Below are positions 7,624-15,928 of a stretch of DNA of 21,311 bases, one piece after another. The notes under the pieces were generated by a model. That model was given only the letters and a program-made list of their open reading frames with translations. It did no database searches and had not been told where the DNA came from. A program made the position numbers and the translations under genes. This stretch comes from Candidatus Omnitrophota bacterium (GTDB taxonomy: Bacteria; Omnitrophota; Gorgyraeia; Zapsychrales; Zapsychraceae), in contig JAGYNW010000009.1 of NCBI GenBank assembly GCA_018399915.1, positions 1 through 21,311 of the forward strand, read 5' to 3'. Position 1 is the stretch's first letter; every line of letters starts with the position of its first letter.

Positions 7624-8463
7624 ATGAATTCTTCAGGCAAAACGCTGGTTATCTTCTTAGTAATAATTGCAATCCTACTCATTTCTTTGACAGCCATGTC
7701 GATATTTATTTTTCAGAAAGAGATCGAAAAAAGAAAAAAGGCGGAAGAACAGATAGAGGTCCTTAAGCTTTCAGAATTGAATTTAAAAAATGATCTTAAG
7801 GATGTGAAAAAGAAAAATTTTATACTTGAGGAGAAGAACAAAGAAGCAGATCAACGTATCAATAGCTTGTTGGATGAGTTGGAGTTAGAAACAGGTTTGC
7901 GAGAAGAGATGACGAATAAATATAATGAAACCAAGGCCCAGTTAACCAAGGTCGCTAAAGAAAAAGAACAAACCGAGCAGACGCTTAAGGAGGAATTAAA
8001 GAAAATTAGTGAAAAAGCCTCTGTGCTTGAAGAAAAACTTGGCAAAGAGGTCCAGACCAAAGAAGAATTGCGCCAAATGATCAAAGATATTGAAACTCAG
8101 AAAAAGGCATTAGAGGATAAGTTAAAACGACAGCAGTCTATGGCTCCCCCACCCGTAGAAATGCAACCGGATGTTCTTACGGTTGATGAAGGTATCAATC
8201 TAGATAAGATCGTGATCGCGCCTAAATCGTTGTCAGAAGGAAGGATCTTAAGTGTAGATAAAGATACGGAATTCGTTATTCTTAATTTAGGCGAAAAGGA
8301 TGGAATAAAAACGGATATGTCGCTTTCCGTTCTCAGGGCGGGAACTTATTTAGGAGATATCAAGGTGACAAGGACTCATCCTGAAATGTCTGCGGCGGAT
8401 CTGGTTCCTCCTTTTTCTATCCAGGTTATCCGCCCCAATGATAAAGTCGTAGTGAAAAAATGA
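7624..8463 (+). CDS. unrecognised membrane-anchored coiled-coil protein with C-terminal beta domain
   Basis: I do not recognise a named family. The 279 residues divide cleanly. A hydrophobic segment at 7-30 fits an uncleaved N-terminal anchor. It is followed by about 140 residues (31-170) rich in Lys, Glu, Leu and Gln with heptad spacing, typical of a long parallel coiled coil. A proline hinge APPP (174-177) leads to a compact domain at about 194-279 containing GRILSVDKDTEFVILNLG, KDGI, YLGDIKV and MSAADLV. That C-terminal pattern recalls the small beta-barrel domains of FlgT-C or MreC-like proteins, which is inference only. The likely topology places the coiled coil outside the inner membrane. 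Its TGA overlaps the aroA ATG (ATGA), and a promoter candidate precedes it. A cell-envelope or scaffold role is plausible but unproven. Confidence 0.85.
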   Translation: MNSSGKTLVIFLVIIAILLISLTAMSIFIFQKEIEKRKKAEEQIEVLKLSELNLKNDLKDVKKKNFILEEKNKEADQRINSLLDELELETGLREEMTNKYNETKAQLTKVAKEKEQTEQTLKEELKKISEKASVLEEKLGKEVQTKEELRQMIKDIETQKKALEDKLKRQQSMAPPPVEMQPDVLTVDEGINLDKIVIAPKSLSEGRILSVDKDTEFVILNLGEKDGIKTDMSLSVLRAGTYLGDIKVTRTHPEMSAADLVPPFSIQVIRPNDKVVVKK

Positions 8464-9755
8464 ACCTTATCGTAAAACCAGCTTCTAAACTAGAAGGCAA
8501 AGTCCTTCTTCCTGCCTCAAAATCTTATTCTATCCGGGCTTTTATCGTTGCCTCTTGTGGGGGCAGATCAATCATAACAAATCCATCAGACTGTGATGAT
8601 GTCAAAGTGGCAATGAATGTTGCCAAGGCCTTAGGCACAGGCGTATTTGCCCGGAGTTCCAATTCCTGGGACATCATTCCTCCGGAAAAACGGAAAGTCG
8701 TAAGAAAGATCAATGTGAATGAGTCCGGAACAGTTCTGCGGTTCCTTTTGCCGCTTTTATCTATGCAGAAGGAATCTTCCATTATTGAGGGACGGGGTAC
8801 ATTGCGCGGACGACCGAATTTATTTTTAACACAGACCTTGAGAGAGATGGGTGTTTTTATTGAAGGTACGGGAAAAAACGAAAGCGTACCTATCAAGATC
8901 GCAGCCGGAGGGCTTAAAGGCGGCAAAGTAGAGATTGATGGTTCTTTGAGTTCGCAATTTATTTCCTCTTTGCTGATTACGGCCCCGCTGTTAGCGAATG
9001 ATACCAGTTTAAAGATTACAGGGAAAAAAGTGGTTTCTTATCAGTACATCTTAATGACCCTGAGTATTTTGAAAAAAGCCGGGATAGAGATTCATTCTCA
9101 GGGAAAAAGAGCGTACAAAATACCCGGGAATCAACGTTTTAAGGGTCTGAGAAATTTTGAAGTACCTTCGGATTATGGGTTAGCGGCGTTCTTAACGGTA
9201 GCTTCTCTTTTAATGGAATCTGACGTTAAATTGGCGGGGAATTTAAGAGATGATTTGGTCCAGGCAGATGGTAATATCATTCCGCTTTTGCGGAGAATGG
9301 GTGCAAAGTTTCAGAAAACAGCAAAATATTTAAGGATCAAAGGGCCTTGCCAACTCAAGGGAGGGAATTTTTCGTTGAAAGATTGTCCGGATCTGGTTCC
9401 GATTATGGCTATCGCCGCATTATTCGCGAAAGGTAAAACCAGGCTTTACAATATCGCACATGCCAGGGTCAAAGAGTCGGACAGGATCAGTGATTTGCGT
9501 AAAGAGCTTTTAAAGATTGGCGCAAACGTCAAAGAGACCCAAAATGAATTGATCATTATGCCGCAGAAGAATTATAACACAGATTGCATCTTGGATCCGC
9601 ATTATGACCATCGCCTGGCCATGGCCTTTAGTGTGCTAGGCGCGAAACTGGGTGTGATCGTTAAGGATATACAATGTGCAAACAAGTCTTATCCCGGATT
9701 CATAAAGGATTTACAGTCATTAGGTGTTAAACTCAAAAAGAAAAATACTCTTTAA
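8460..9755 (+). CDS. aroA: 3-phosphoshikimate 1-carboxyvinyltransferase (EPSP synthase)
   Basis: Joins phosphoenolpyruvate to shikimate-3-phosphate in the sixth step of chorismate synthesis. The 431 residues match the usual length. Substrate-contact motifs are PASKSYSIRA (Lys21, Ser22, Arg26), NESGTVLRF, LRGRPN, SSQFISSLL, the KESDR segment and DHRLAMAF. The motif order through the two inside-out alpha/beta domains is complete, with no sign of damage. UDP-GlcNAc enolpyruvyl transferase (murA) is the closest alternative but lacks the SKSxxxRA and KESDR combination. The gene has no separate promoter visible and starts at ATG 8460, overlapping the preceding coiled-coil gene by 4 bases. Confidence 0.97.
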   Translation: MNLIVKPASKLEGKVLLPASKSYSIRAFIVASCGGRSIITNPSDCDDVKVAMNVAKALGTGVFARSSNSWDIIPPEKRKVVRKINVNESGTVLRFLLPLLSMQKESSIIEGRGTLRGRPNLFLTQTLREMGVFIEGTGKNESVPIKIAAGGLKGGKVEIDGSLSSQFISSLLITAPLLANDTSLKITGKKVVSYQYILMTLSILKKAGIEIHSQGKRAYKIPGNQRFKGLRNFEVPSDYGLAAFLTVASLLMESDVKLAGNLRDDLVQADGNIIPLLRRMGAKFQKTAKYLRIKGPCQLKGGNFSLKDCPDLVPIMAIAALFAKGKTRLYNIAHARVKESDRISDLRKELLKIGANVKETQNELIIMPQKNYNTDCILDPHYDHRLAMAFSVLGAKLGVIVKDIQCANKSYPGFIKDLQSLGVKLKKKNTL

Positions 9756-9806
9756 ATATTTATATTAATAATTACTTTTCTTATTATTCCCACCGGCAAA
9801 AACTGA

Positions 9807-9835
9807 TTGACAGTAGAGACCTTTTCATATATCAT
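9807..9835 (+). promoter_or_regulatory. sigma-70-type promoter of the mreB operon
   Basis: A perfect TTGACA (9807-9812), a 17-base spacer and TATCAT (9830-9835, 5 of 6 to TATAAT) lie 84 bases upstream of the mreB start in an otherwise AT-rich gap. This is the best promoter match in the window and fits transcription of mreB-mreC-mreD-mrdA-rodA from one site. Confidence 0.7.
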
Positions 9836-9919
9836 TACTCCTGTTATTTGTTTGTCTTTTTTCGCGTTTGAATGGATAAATCAAAATAATCTAATATTCT
9901 CATCCTAAAGGGACCGTTA

Positions 9920-10993
9920 ATGTTACAAAAAATTCTAAAGATCTTCAAAAAGCTCCTGAATTATGTTTTAGGTTTATTCTCAAATGATATCGGTATTGAT
10001 TTAGGGACAGCTACCACTTTGGTTTTTGTAAAAGGGGAAGGGGTCGTTCTTTGTGAGCCTTCGGTTGTAGCCATCATGAAAAACACAAATAAGGTTGAGG
10101 CGGTAGGGGAAGAGGCGAAAAAAATGTTAGGCCGCACGCCAGGCAATATTTCCGCCATCCGGCCAATGAAAGACGGAGTCATCTCTGATTTTGAGGTCAC
10201 CGAAGCAATGTTAAAATATTTCATAAAAAAGGTTCATAAAAGAAAAGTGCTTGTACGGCCCTCGATGGTTATTGCGATTCCTTCCGGTATAACCGCAGTT
10301 GAAAAACGCGCTGTTCGCGATTCCGCAGAAAGAGCCGGGGCCAGATCCGTTGAACTTATTGAGGAACCCAAAGCTGCGGCCATTGGTGTGGGATTACCGG
10401 TTGCAGAAGCTGCCGGGAATATGATCATTGATGTTGGTGGCGGGACTACGGAATTTGCGGTTATTTCTTTAGGTGGTTTGGTTTATGCCAAATCAATACG
10501 GATTGCAGGGGATGAGATGGATGACTCCATTGTAGAATATTTACGAAAAACGTATAATCTCATGGTCGGCGAAAGAACTTCTGAAGAAATAAAGATCCGT
10601 GTCGGGTCGGCGTATCCTTTAGAAGAAGAGTTGAATATGGATGTTCGGGGACGGGATTTGATCTCAGGCCTGCCAAAAACCATTTCCATTACTTCTGTTG
10701 AGATCAGAGAGGCACTTCATGATCCAGTACAGGCTATTGTGGATGCGTCCAAATCGACTTTAGAACAGACTCCTCCGGAATTAGCGGCAGACCTTATTGA
10801 TCACGGGATCGTTATGGCCGGCGGCGGTTCTTTATTGCGCGGTCTGGATAAAAGGATCGCGGAAGAGACCGGTCTTCCTGTGCACGTTGCGGATGATCCT
10901 TTGACCGCGGTTGTTTTGGGGACAGGACAAATGTTGCATATGTCCGCCCGTTTAAGGCGCCGGATCGTTGTTCCAACCAAATTAGATTTTTAA
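9920..10993 (+). CDS. mreB: rod-shape determining protein MreB, actin homologue
   Basis: Forms membrane-bound antiparallel actin-like filaments that direct lateral wall synthesis. The 357 residues include the ATPase fold landmarks: phosphate-1 loop IGIDLGTATT (about 24-33), phosphate-2 region IIDVGGGTTEFAV, the EEPKAAAIG segment and the adenosine loop VMAGGGSLLRG. The first 20 residues (LQKILKIFKKLLNYVLGLF) form an amphipathic basic and hydrophobic helix, consistent with direct membrane attachment. MreB is about 10 residues longer than E. coli's because of this helix. AAAGGGA lies just before the ATG. It begins a five-gene elongasome operon and follows a strong promoter. Confidence 0.98.
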   Translation: MLQKILKIFKKLLNYVLGLFSNDIGIDLGTATTLVFVKGEGVVLCEPSVVAIMKNTNKVEAVGEEAKKMLGRTPGNISAIRPMKDGVISDFEVTEAMLKYFIKKVHKRKVLVRPSMVIAIPSGITAVEKRAVRDSAERAGARSVELIEEPKAAAIGVGLPVAEAAGNMIIDVGGGTTEFAVISLGGLVYAKSIRIAGDEMDDSIVEYLRKTYNLMVGERTSEEIKIRVGSAYPLEEELNMDVRGRDLISGLPKTISITSVEIREALHDPVQAIVDASKSTLEQTPPELAADLIDHGIVMAGGGSLLRGLDKRIAEETGLPVHVADDPLTAVVLGTGQMLHMSARLRRRIVVPTKLDF

Positions 10994-11003
10994 AATTATC
11001 AGT

Positions 11004-11063
11004 AAAGACCATAGACCATAGAAGGCATATTGCAAGAATCGATTATCTATTGTTTATGGTCTT
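11004..11063 (+). repeat. inverted and tandem repeat at the mreB-mreC junction
   Basis: AAGACCATA (11005-11013) and its complement TATGGTCTT (11055-11063) form a 9-bp stem. The 7-base unit AGACCAT also occurs twice in tandem (11006-11019), so the right arm can pair with either copy. The structure spans the possible TTG start of mreC (11030) and ends 20 bases before the alternative GTG start (11084). It could modulate mreC translation, or simply be chance. Confidence 0.35.
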
Positions 11064-11863
11064 ATTTCTTTGGTCAAAGCACTGTGAATAGAAATAGACA
11101 TAAATATATACTTATTTTTTTGTTTTTAATCTTTTCCCTCGTTCTTTTTTCCCGTACGCAAATTTTATCTTCCTTCCATTATGGTTTTCTCAATGGCTCT
11201 TCTGGACCGGTTAAATTTTTATCAGGTTTGTTTTTAGAAGGCAAAAAACTCTTATATTATCATCGGACTTTTGATGAATATAAAAAGCTTAAGCAAGAGG
11301 TAAATGTTCTAAAAACCCGCTTAATGGGCCAGGAAGAGATCATCTTAGAGAATACACGGCTCCAGCGTCTTTTGGACTTTAAAAGGAAATTGGTCTATTC
11401 AGCGGTTGTTGCCACCGTTATCGGAAGGGAACCTTCTCAGTGGAACTCTGCAATCATTATCGATAAAGGGAAAGAGGACGGTATTACGGAAGGACTTCCC
11501 GTTGTCAATGATCTGGGGGTTGTAGGAAGGGTTGTGGAAACCGGAGAGCATCAAAGTAAAGTTATGTTGCTCACCGATCCTCAGTTCAGTGTCACTGTTT
11601 TAGTGAAAAGGCCGCGTGAGAACGCATTGGTTTCCGGCACCTTGCAAGGCAAATGTCAGTTGGCATATGTCAGTGATGATGCGGATATCCGTATAGGCGA
11701 TAAAGTGATCACTTCAAAGCTGAGCTCGTCCTTTCCGGAAAGTTTGTTTGTGGGCTATATTGAATCGGTTAATAAAAGCGATGACGGAGTCGCGAACAAG
11801 TTTATTGTCAAGCCGTATGTTTCCTTTTCCAGCCTGGAAGAGGTGCTGGTCATTAAAAGATAA
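11030..11863 (+). CDS. mreC: rod-shape determining protein MreC
   Basis: A bitopic inner-membrane scaffold that links MreB filaments to PBP2-RodA. From the TTG at 11030 the protein has 277 residues: a hydrophobic anchor at about 26-40, a coiled coil at 73-118, then the paired beta-barrel region with VVATVIGREPSQWN, DKGKEDGI, GVVGRVVE and a C-terminal SSLEEVLVI. This order is typical of MreC. The start is uncertain. TTG 11030 has GAAGG-like purines nearby, but the first 18 residues look atypical. GTG 11084 would give a 259-residue protein starting VNRNRHKYI directly before the anchor, as in most MreC proteins, but lacks a clear ribosome site. It sits 36 bases after mreB and 17 before mreD. Confidence 0.93.
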   Translation: MQESIIYCLWSYFFGQSTVNRNRHKYILIFLFLIFSLVLFSRTQILSSFHYGFLNGSSGPVKFLSGLFLEGKKLLYYHRTFDEYKKLKQEVNVLKTRLMGQEEIILENTRLQRLLDFKRKLVYSAVVATVIGREPSQWNSAIIIDKGKEDGITEGLPVVNDLGVVGRVVETGEHQSKVMLLTDPQFSVTVLVKRPRENALVSGTLQGKCQLAYVSDDADIRIGDKVITSKLSSSFPESLFVGYIESVNKSDDGVANKFIVKPYVSFSSLEEVLVIKR

Positions 11864-11880
11864 ATATTCGGGAAGATTCA

Positions 11881-12366
11881 ATGAAAAAAATCATCATAAT
11901 TGTTTTATTGGCAGCGATTTTGTTTTTTGTGGAGTTTTTTTGGTTTAACTTTATCGGGAAAGATTTCGTGCCTAACTTGCTTCTTCTCTTGGTGGTCTTC
12001 ATTGCGTTGAACTTCGGTAAATATCATGCCCTTTGGGCCGCGCTGGTGGCGGGGTTCATCAAAGACAGTTTTAGCATTCATCCCGTGGAGATTAATATGT
12101 TCTCGTTTTTGGCCTGTGCGCTGTTTATTTCTTATATGCAGAAATATATCTTTCATGAGTTTTCCTGGCTTACTCAGGTGCTTATTGTCTGTTTGGTCTG
12201 CCTTTTTAATTTCATTGTCCAGTATGCTTTGCAATTCAATGTCGTGAATTTAAGTTTCTTGAGTGCGGTCAGATATGTGCTGCTTCCGGAGATGGTCATG
12301 ACCGTATTGCTTTCAATCCCAATCTTTAAACAATTGAAAAAATGCGCATTAAAATTATCCGTATAA
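11881..12366 (+). CDS. mreD: rod-shape determining protein MreD
   Basis: A small polytopic membrane protein of the elongasome that balances MreC action on PBP2. The 161 residues are almost wholly hydrophobic, with about five or six membrane segments starting at residue 4, and contain the conserved features PNLLLLLVVF near the first loop and the AGFIKDSFS segment that matches the G-x-x-x-D motif of the family. Sequence conservation in MreD is low, so position between mreC and mrdA carries much of the weight. The final 25 bases overlap mrdA in another frame, suggesting coupled translation. Confidence 0.93.
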   Translation: MKKIIIIVLLAAILFFVEFFWFNFIGKDFVPNLLLLLVVFIALNFGKYHALWAALVAGFIKDSFSIHPVEINMFSFLACALFISYMQKYIFHEFSWLTQVLIVCLVCLFNFIVQYALQFNVVNLSFLSAVRYVLLPEMVMTVLLSIPIFKQLKKCALKLSV

Positions 12367-14057
12367 TCATTTTTATCCTTTTTGCGGCTATTGTTGTGAA
12401 CCTGTTTTATGTTCAGATCATTCAAGGCCCCTATTTTTTCAGAATAAGCAAAAATAATCGGATTCGCGTTGTGGCCTTAGAAGGCTTGCGGGGAAGGATC
12501 AAAGACCGACATGGCAGGATCTTAGCAGATAATAAGGTCTCTTATAATGTTATGATTACTCCGCAGGATATTTTAGATAAGGATAAACTTTTCTCTTTTT
12601 TAAGCGAAATCCTGGAAATGGAAGTTGAAAAACTTGTCCGGACTTATAATCAAAAGAAGTTCACTCCGTTTACGCCTGTTGCCGTTGTTGAAGATATTCA
12701 ATGGAGTCAGGCGGTCAATATCGAAGAGAATAAGTATCGTTTTCCCAGCGTCTTTATTCAGAAAGGTTTTAAGCGGATCTATCCGCTGGAGGATAACTCA
12801 GCCCATGTCCTGGGATATACAGGCAAGATCAATAGGTCTCAAAAACGACGGCTTAAAGAATATGGCTTTTCTTATCAAAGTATTATCGGGAAGACAGGTG
12901 TTGAGGAATATTATGATAGTTATCTTAAGGGGGATCAAGGCGGGATCCAGATCGAAGTTAACAGCCGTGGTGAACAAGTACGTTTGTTGAGTCTAAAAGA
13001 ACCGAAAAAAGGTCAGGATATCACATTAACGATTGACAGCGAAATTAATGAGACGGCACAAGCTCTGTTGCGAGGGAAAAAAGGGGCTATCATCATGATG
13101 GATATTACCACTGGAGAGGTTTTGGCCATGGCCAGTTCACCCGCTTATGATCCAAACATTTTTGTGAACAGGGAAAAACGCAGGAAATCCGCTTATATTT
13201 TTAAGAATCCGAATTCTCCATTTTTGAACAGGGCGATCACAGGACTTTTCCCCCCGGGCTCTGTTTTTAAGGTGCCGGTGGCTATTTGTGGGCTGGATAG
13301 TAAAGCGATAAAGCCGCAAACGTCGTTTGATTGCAAAGGGTATTATGAATTAGCGGGAATCAGATTTGGCTGCACGCATGTTCACGGGAGTCAAAATTTA
13401 GCTGAGTCGCTGATCCATTCATGCAATGTGTATTATTATCATTTAGGCAAAATGTTAGGGTCAGAGAAGATCAGTCAGTATGCGCATTTGTTGGGATTGG
13501 GGAAACAGACCCACATTGATCTTCCCTTTGAGTCTACAGGAAGGGTGCCTTCCCAGAAGGAAGGCCTTCTTTCGGCAAACAGGAGATGGTATACAGGAGA
13601 CACATTGAATCTGTCTATCGGGCAAGGGGATGTCTTGACCACTCCGATCCAATTAGTCAAGATGATGGCTACGGTTGTAAGCGAGGGCATAGAGGTGCAG
13701 CCGCATGTGATCAAAGAGATCGGTGGGATCACGACACAAAAATTTGACTTTGAGAGGCAGCTTATGATCGATAAAAGTGTTTTTCGCATAATCAAAAAGG
13801 CTTTAGTTGCAACGGTTACGGACTATTCTGGTACCGCCCATGTTCTGGATATTGACGGTTTGTATATCGCAGGCAAGACGGGGACCGCACAGTCTTCTCC
13901 GGATAAGGAACATCATGCCTGGTTCGTGGGGTATTTGATAACAGGGCAGAAAAAATTGGCTTTTTGTATTTTCCTGGAACATGGCGGTTCCAGTCAGAAT
14001 GCCTGTATCCTGGGCAGGGAATTCTTGCTAACACTTCAAAAGAATAAAAAGATATAA
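12342..14057 (+). CDS. mrdA: penicillin-binding protein 2, elongasome DD-transpeptidase
   Basis: Crosslinks peptidoglycan during side-wall growth as the partner of RodA. The 571 residues, slightly shorter than the usual 600-630, begin with a membrane anchor (about 4-22). A class B pedestal domain follows with LRGRIKDRHGRILA, typical of PBP2/PBP3 proteins. The transpeptidase domain contains the SxxK tetrad with nucleophile Ser307 and Lys310 (GSVFK), SxN at Ser360-Asn362 (SCN) and KTG at 512-514 (AGKTGTAQ). The anchor-first architecture and location between mreD and rodA identify PBP2 rather than division-specific FtsI. The start overlaps mreD by 25 bases, and no alternative start fits the anchor better. 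Confidence 0.96.
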   Translation: MRIKIIRIIIFILFAAIVVNLFYVQIIQGPYFFRISKNNRIRVVALEGLRGRIKDRHGRILADNKVSYNVMITPQDILDKDKLFSFLSEILEMEVEKLVRTYNQKKFTPFTPVAVVEDIQWSQAVNIEENKYRFPSVFIQKGFKRIYPLEDNSAHVLGYTGKINRSQKRRLKEYGFSYQSIIGKTGVEEYYDSYLKGDQGGIQIEVNSRGEQVRLLSLKEPKKGQDITLTIDSEINETAQALLRGKKGAIIMMDITTGEVLAMASSPAYDPNIFVNREKRRKSAYIFKNPNSPFLNRAITGLFPPGSVFKVPVAICGLDSKAIKPQTSFDCKGYYELAGIRFGCTHVHGSQNLAESLIHSCNVYYYHLGKMLGSEKISQYAHLLGLGKQTHIDLPFESTGRVPSQKEGLLSANRRWYTGDTLNLSIGQGDVLTTPIQLVKMMATVVSEGIEVQPHVIKEIGGITTQKFDFERQLMIDKSVFRIIKKALVATVTDYSGTAHVLDIDGLYIAGKTGTAQSSPDKEHHAWFVGYLITGQKKLAFCIFLEHGGSSQNACILGREFLLTLQKNKKI

Positions 14058-14088
14058 AGGTAAAAGAAGAATAAATAATGTTTGTATT

Positions 14089-15195
14089 ATGAGAAGAGAT
14101 TTGAATCTGAAAATTTGGGTTTATACGATAGCTATTATTTTGATTGGGCTAGTCGCGTTGTACAGTGCAACCACAGGAAATGTTAGAGTGTCCAGAGGGA
14201 TTTTCTATGATCAGCTTTTTTGTGCGGCGGTGGGCATTTTTATTATGTATGTTGTCGGTCGTATTGATTACAGAAAATTTTTCGATGGCGCCTATATTTT
14301 GTATGCAATTAATATTTTATTGTTGATCCTGGTTTTGGTTAGCGGCCGTGATGCCTTGGGTGCGCGGCGCTGGCTTACTATAGGCGGTATCAGTTTCCAG
14401 CCATCGGAGCTGACCAAACTTTCTTTGGTCTTATTCCTAGGCCGTTATTTTGCCACGCAGCGTTCGGTGCTAACTTTTGGTTTTATGAACAAAACCCAGT
14501 TGATTTTGCGGGATCTGTTTTTTCCTCTATTTTTAACAGGAATTTCCATGTTTCTGATTTTTAAACAACCGGATTTAGGGACGGCTTTATTGATGTTTGG
14601 CATTTTTTTCGGCATGCTTTTTGCCAGCGGATTGGAATACCGTTATATTATCGGCTTTTCCTTGGCCTGCCTTTCGGTGGTTCCCTTTGCCTGGAACATT
14701 CTTAAAGATTATCAGAAAGATCGTCTTTTGGTTTTTCTCAATCCCAATATTGATCCTCTAGGTGCTGGTTATACGATCATTCAATCTAAAACGGCTGTAG
14801 GCTCAGGGCAATTTTGGGGAAAGGGCTGGTTGTCAGGGACACAAAATCAGCTTAATTTTCTTCCTGAGCGGCATACAGATTTTATTTTTTCGGTTATCGG
14901 GGAAGAATGGGGTTTGATCGGAACGATGGTCCTTGTTTATTGTTATTTTTCCTTGATCCGTTATTGCCTTTTGGTATCCGAACAAGTTAAGGATAAGTTC
15001 GGCATGCTGGTTTGCATAGGCATCGTATCTATTTTAACGCTTCAAGTAATTATTAATATCGGCATGGTCATAGGATTATTTCCTATTGTTGGATTAACGT
15101 TGCCTTTGGTCAGCTATGGACGGTCTTCTTTTCTTATTTTTATTATCATGATGGGCTTTTTATTGAATTTGAGTAAGCGAAGAACTATTTTTTAG
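14089..15195 (+). CDS. rodA: RodA, SEDS-family peptidoglycan glycosyltransferase
   Basis: Polymerises lipid II glycan strands with PBP2 during elongation. The 368 residues have about ten membrane segments. Conserved SEDS blocks are GARRWLTIGGISFQPSEL, FKQPDLGTALL, a loop LPERHTDFIFSVIGEEWG holding Asp264 (the position proposed as catalytic in RodA) and GLTLPLVSYGRSS near the C-terminus. FtsW is the near alternative; the mre-mrdA neighbourhood favours RodA. A four-codon open frame (14078-14092) ends on an ATGA overlap with the rodA start, which could help reinitiation but is probably incidental. It is the last gene of the elongasome operon. Confidence 0.95.
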   Translation: MRRDLNLKIWVYTIAIILIGLVALYSATTGNVRVSRGIFYDQLFCAAVGIFIMYVVGRIDYRKFFDGAYILYAINILLLILVLVSGRDALGARRWLTIGGISFQPSELTKLSLVLFLGRYFATQRSVLTFGFMNKTQLILRDLFFPLFLTGISMFLIFKQPDLGTALLMFGIFFGMLFASGLEYRYIIGFSLACLSVVPFAWNILKDYQKDRLLVFLNPNIDPLGAGYTIIQSKTAVGSGQFWGKGWLSGTQNQLNFLPERHTDFIFSVIGEEWGLIGTMVLVYCYFSLIRYCLLVSEQVKDKFGMLVCIGIVSILTLQVIINIGMVIGLFPIVGLTLPLVSYGRSSFLIFIIMMGFLLNLSKRRTIF

Positions 15196-15480
15196 TGCCG
15201 GGCATTAGAAAAATTTACTCAGCGAGCAAAACCATTTTTATAAGGCCGGTGTGATCAAATTATTTTTTTTCTCTGTTTTGTGAGGATTTTCTCTGCGGGG
15301 TTAGCCGGGAAAGAAAGGCCTGAGGCTGGGGGCATTTGAGGGGCAGAAATAAATTTCTTTTTATTTAATTAATTGTGAACCGCCTTCTTCTATAGTAAAA
15401 TCAAAATGCGACAAGAGCTTGATCTTAAAAGAATATAAATTTAAGTTTTTTTATCAATATGCCAATTCGGAAAAGTATGC
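15196..15480. other. intergenic region with G-rich patch between rodA and the pilus-motor cluster
   Basis: No coding frame is supported in this 285-base gap. Its centre (15297-15343) carries four guanine runs (GGGG, GGG, GGGGG, GGGG) in an AT-rich setting. A weak AT stem AGAAA/TTTCT (15345-15349 and 15354-15358) followed by a T-rich run could act as a poor terminator of the mre operon. Candidate promoter elements for the next gene (TATAGT near 15392) lack a good -35 box. No known riboswitch consensus was recognised. Confidence 0.5.
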
Positions 15481-15924
15481 ATGCTTCATTATAAAAGGAT
15501 ATCTAAAAAACCATTAGGACAGTTGCTTTTAGAACGGAATATCATCACACAAGAACAGCTTGATAAGGCTTTGGAGAGGATGAAAATCCAGAGAGGCCTG
15601 ATCGGGCAGATATTAGTGGATATGAATTTCGCCACCGAGAAGGATATCGCGCAAGCTTTGACCTGTCAATACGGATTCCCATATCTGCCTTTATCCAATT
15701 ATGAGATAGACCCAGAGGTTATCAATACGGTCCCGGAAGGGATTTGTAAAGAATACACTCTGATCCCTATTGATAAGATCGGCAGAAGTTTGACTCTGGC
15801 TATGTCGGATCCGTTAAATACGGAGGCTGTTGAGAATATTGAATTATTGAGCGGGTGTCTGGTGCAAGTGTTTGTGTCGACGACAACGGATATAAAACAA
15901 TCAATCGAAAAATATTATAAATAG
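15481..15924 (+). CDS. stand-alone MshEN-type (GspE N-terminal) domain protein
   Basis: A 147-residue protein made only of the domain normally found at the N-terminus of PilB/GspE/MshE ATPases. MshEN domains bind cyclic di-GMP in some ATPases through two repeated LGxxL-type motifs. Here the repeats are PLGQLLLERNIITQEQL (about 11-27) and LIGQILVDMNFATEKDI (about 40-56), followed by a FPYLPL strand and the usual C-terminal half with SDPLN. The arginine that starts the canonical motif is proline, and the motif glycines after it are asparagine, so nucleotide binding is uncertain. No ATPase domain is present. It ends 4 bases before the first PilB-like ATPase, consistent with co-translation and a shared complex. 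Confidence 0.85.
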   Translation: MLHYKRISKKPLGQLLLERNIITQEQLDKALERMKIQRGLIGQILVDMNFATEKDIAQALTCQYGFPYLPLSNYEIDPEVINTVPEGICKEYTLIPIDKIGRSLTLAMSDPLNTEAVENIELLSGCLVQVFVSTTTDIKQSIEKYYK

Positions 15925-15928
15925 TCAT

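Noticed and set aside
14078..14092. Four-codon leader peptide before rodA
   Set aside because: It is too short to judge, with no attenuator structure around it; noted only for its ATGA overlap with the rodA start.
15196..15480. Cyclic-di-GMP (GEMM-type) riboswitch before the MshEN-type gene
   Set aside because: There are short resemblances such as GCAAAACC and GCGGGGTTAGCC, but the conserved GACGCAAAGCC-like core and pairing order are absent.
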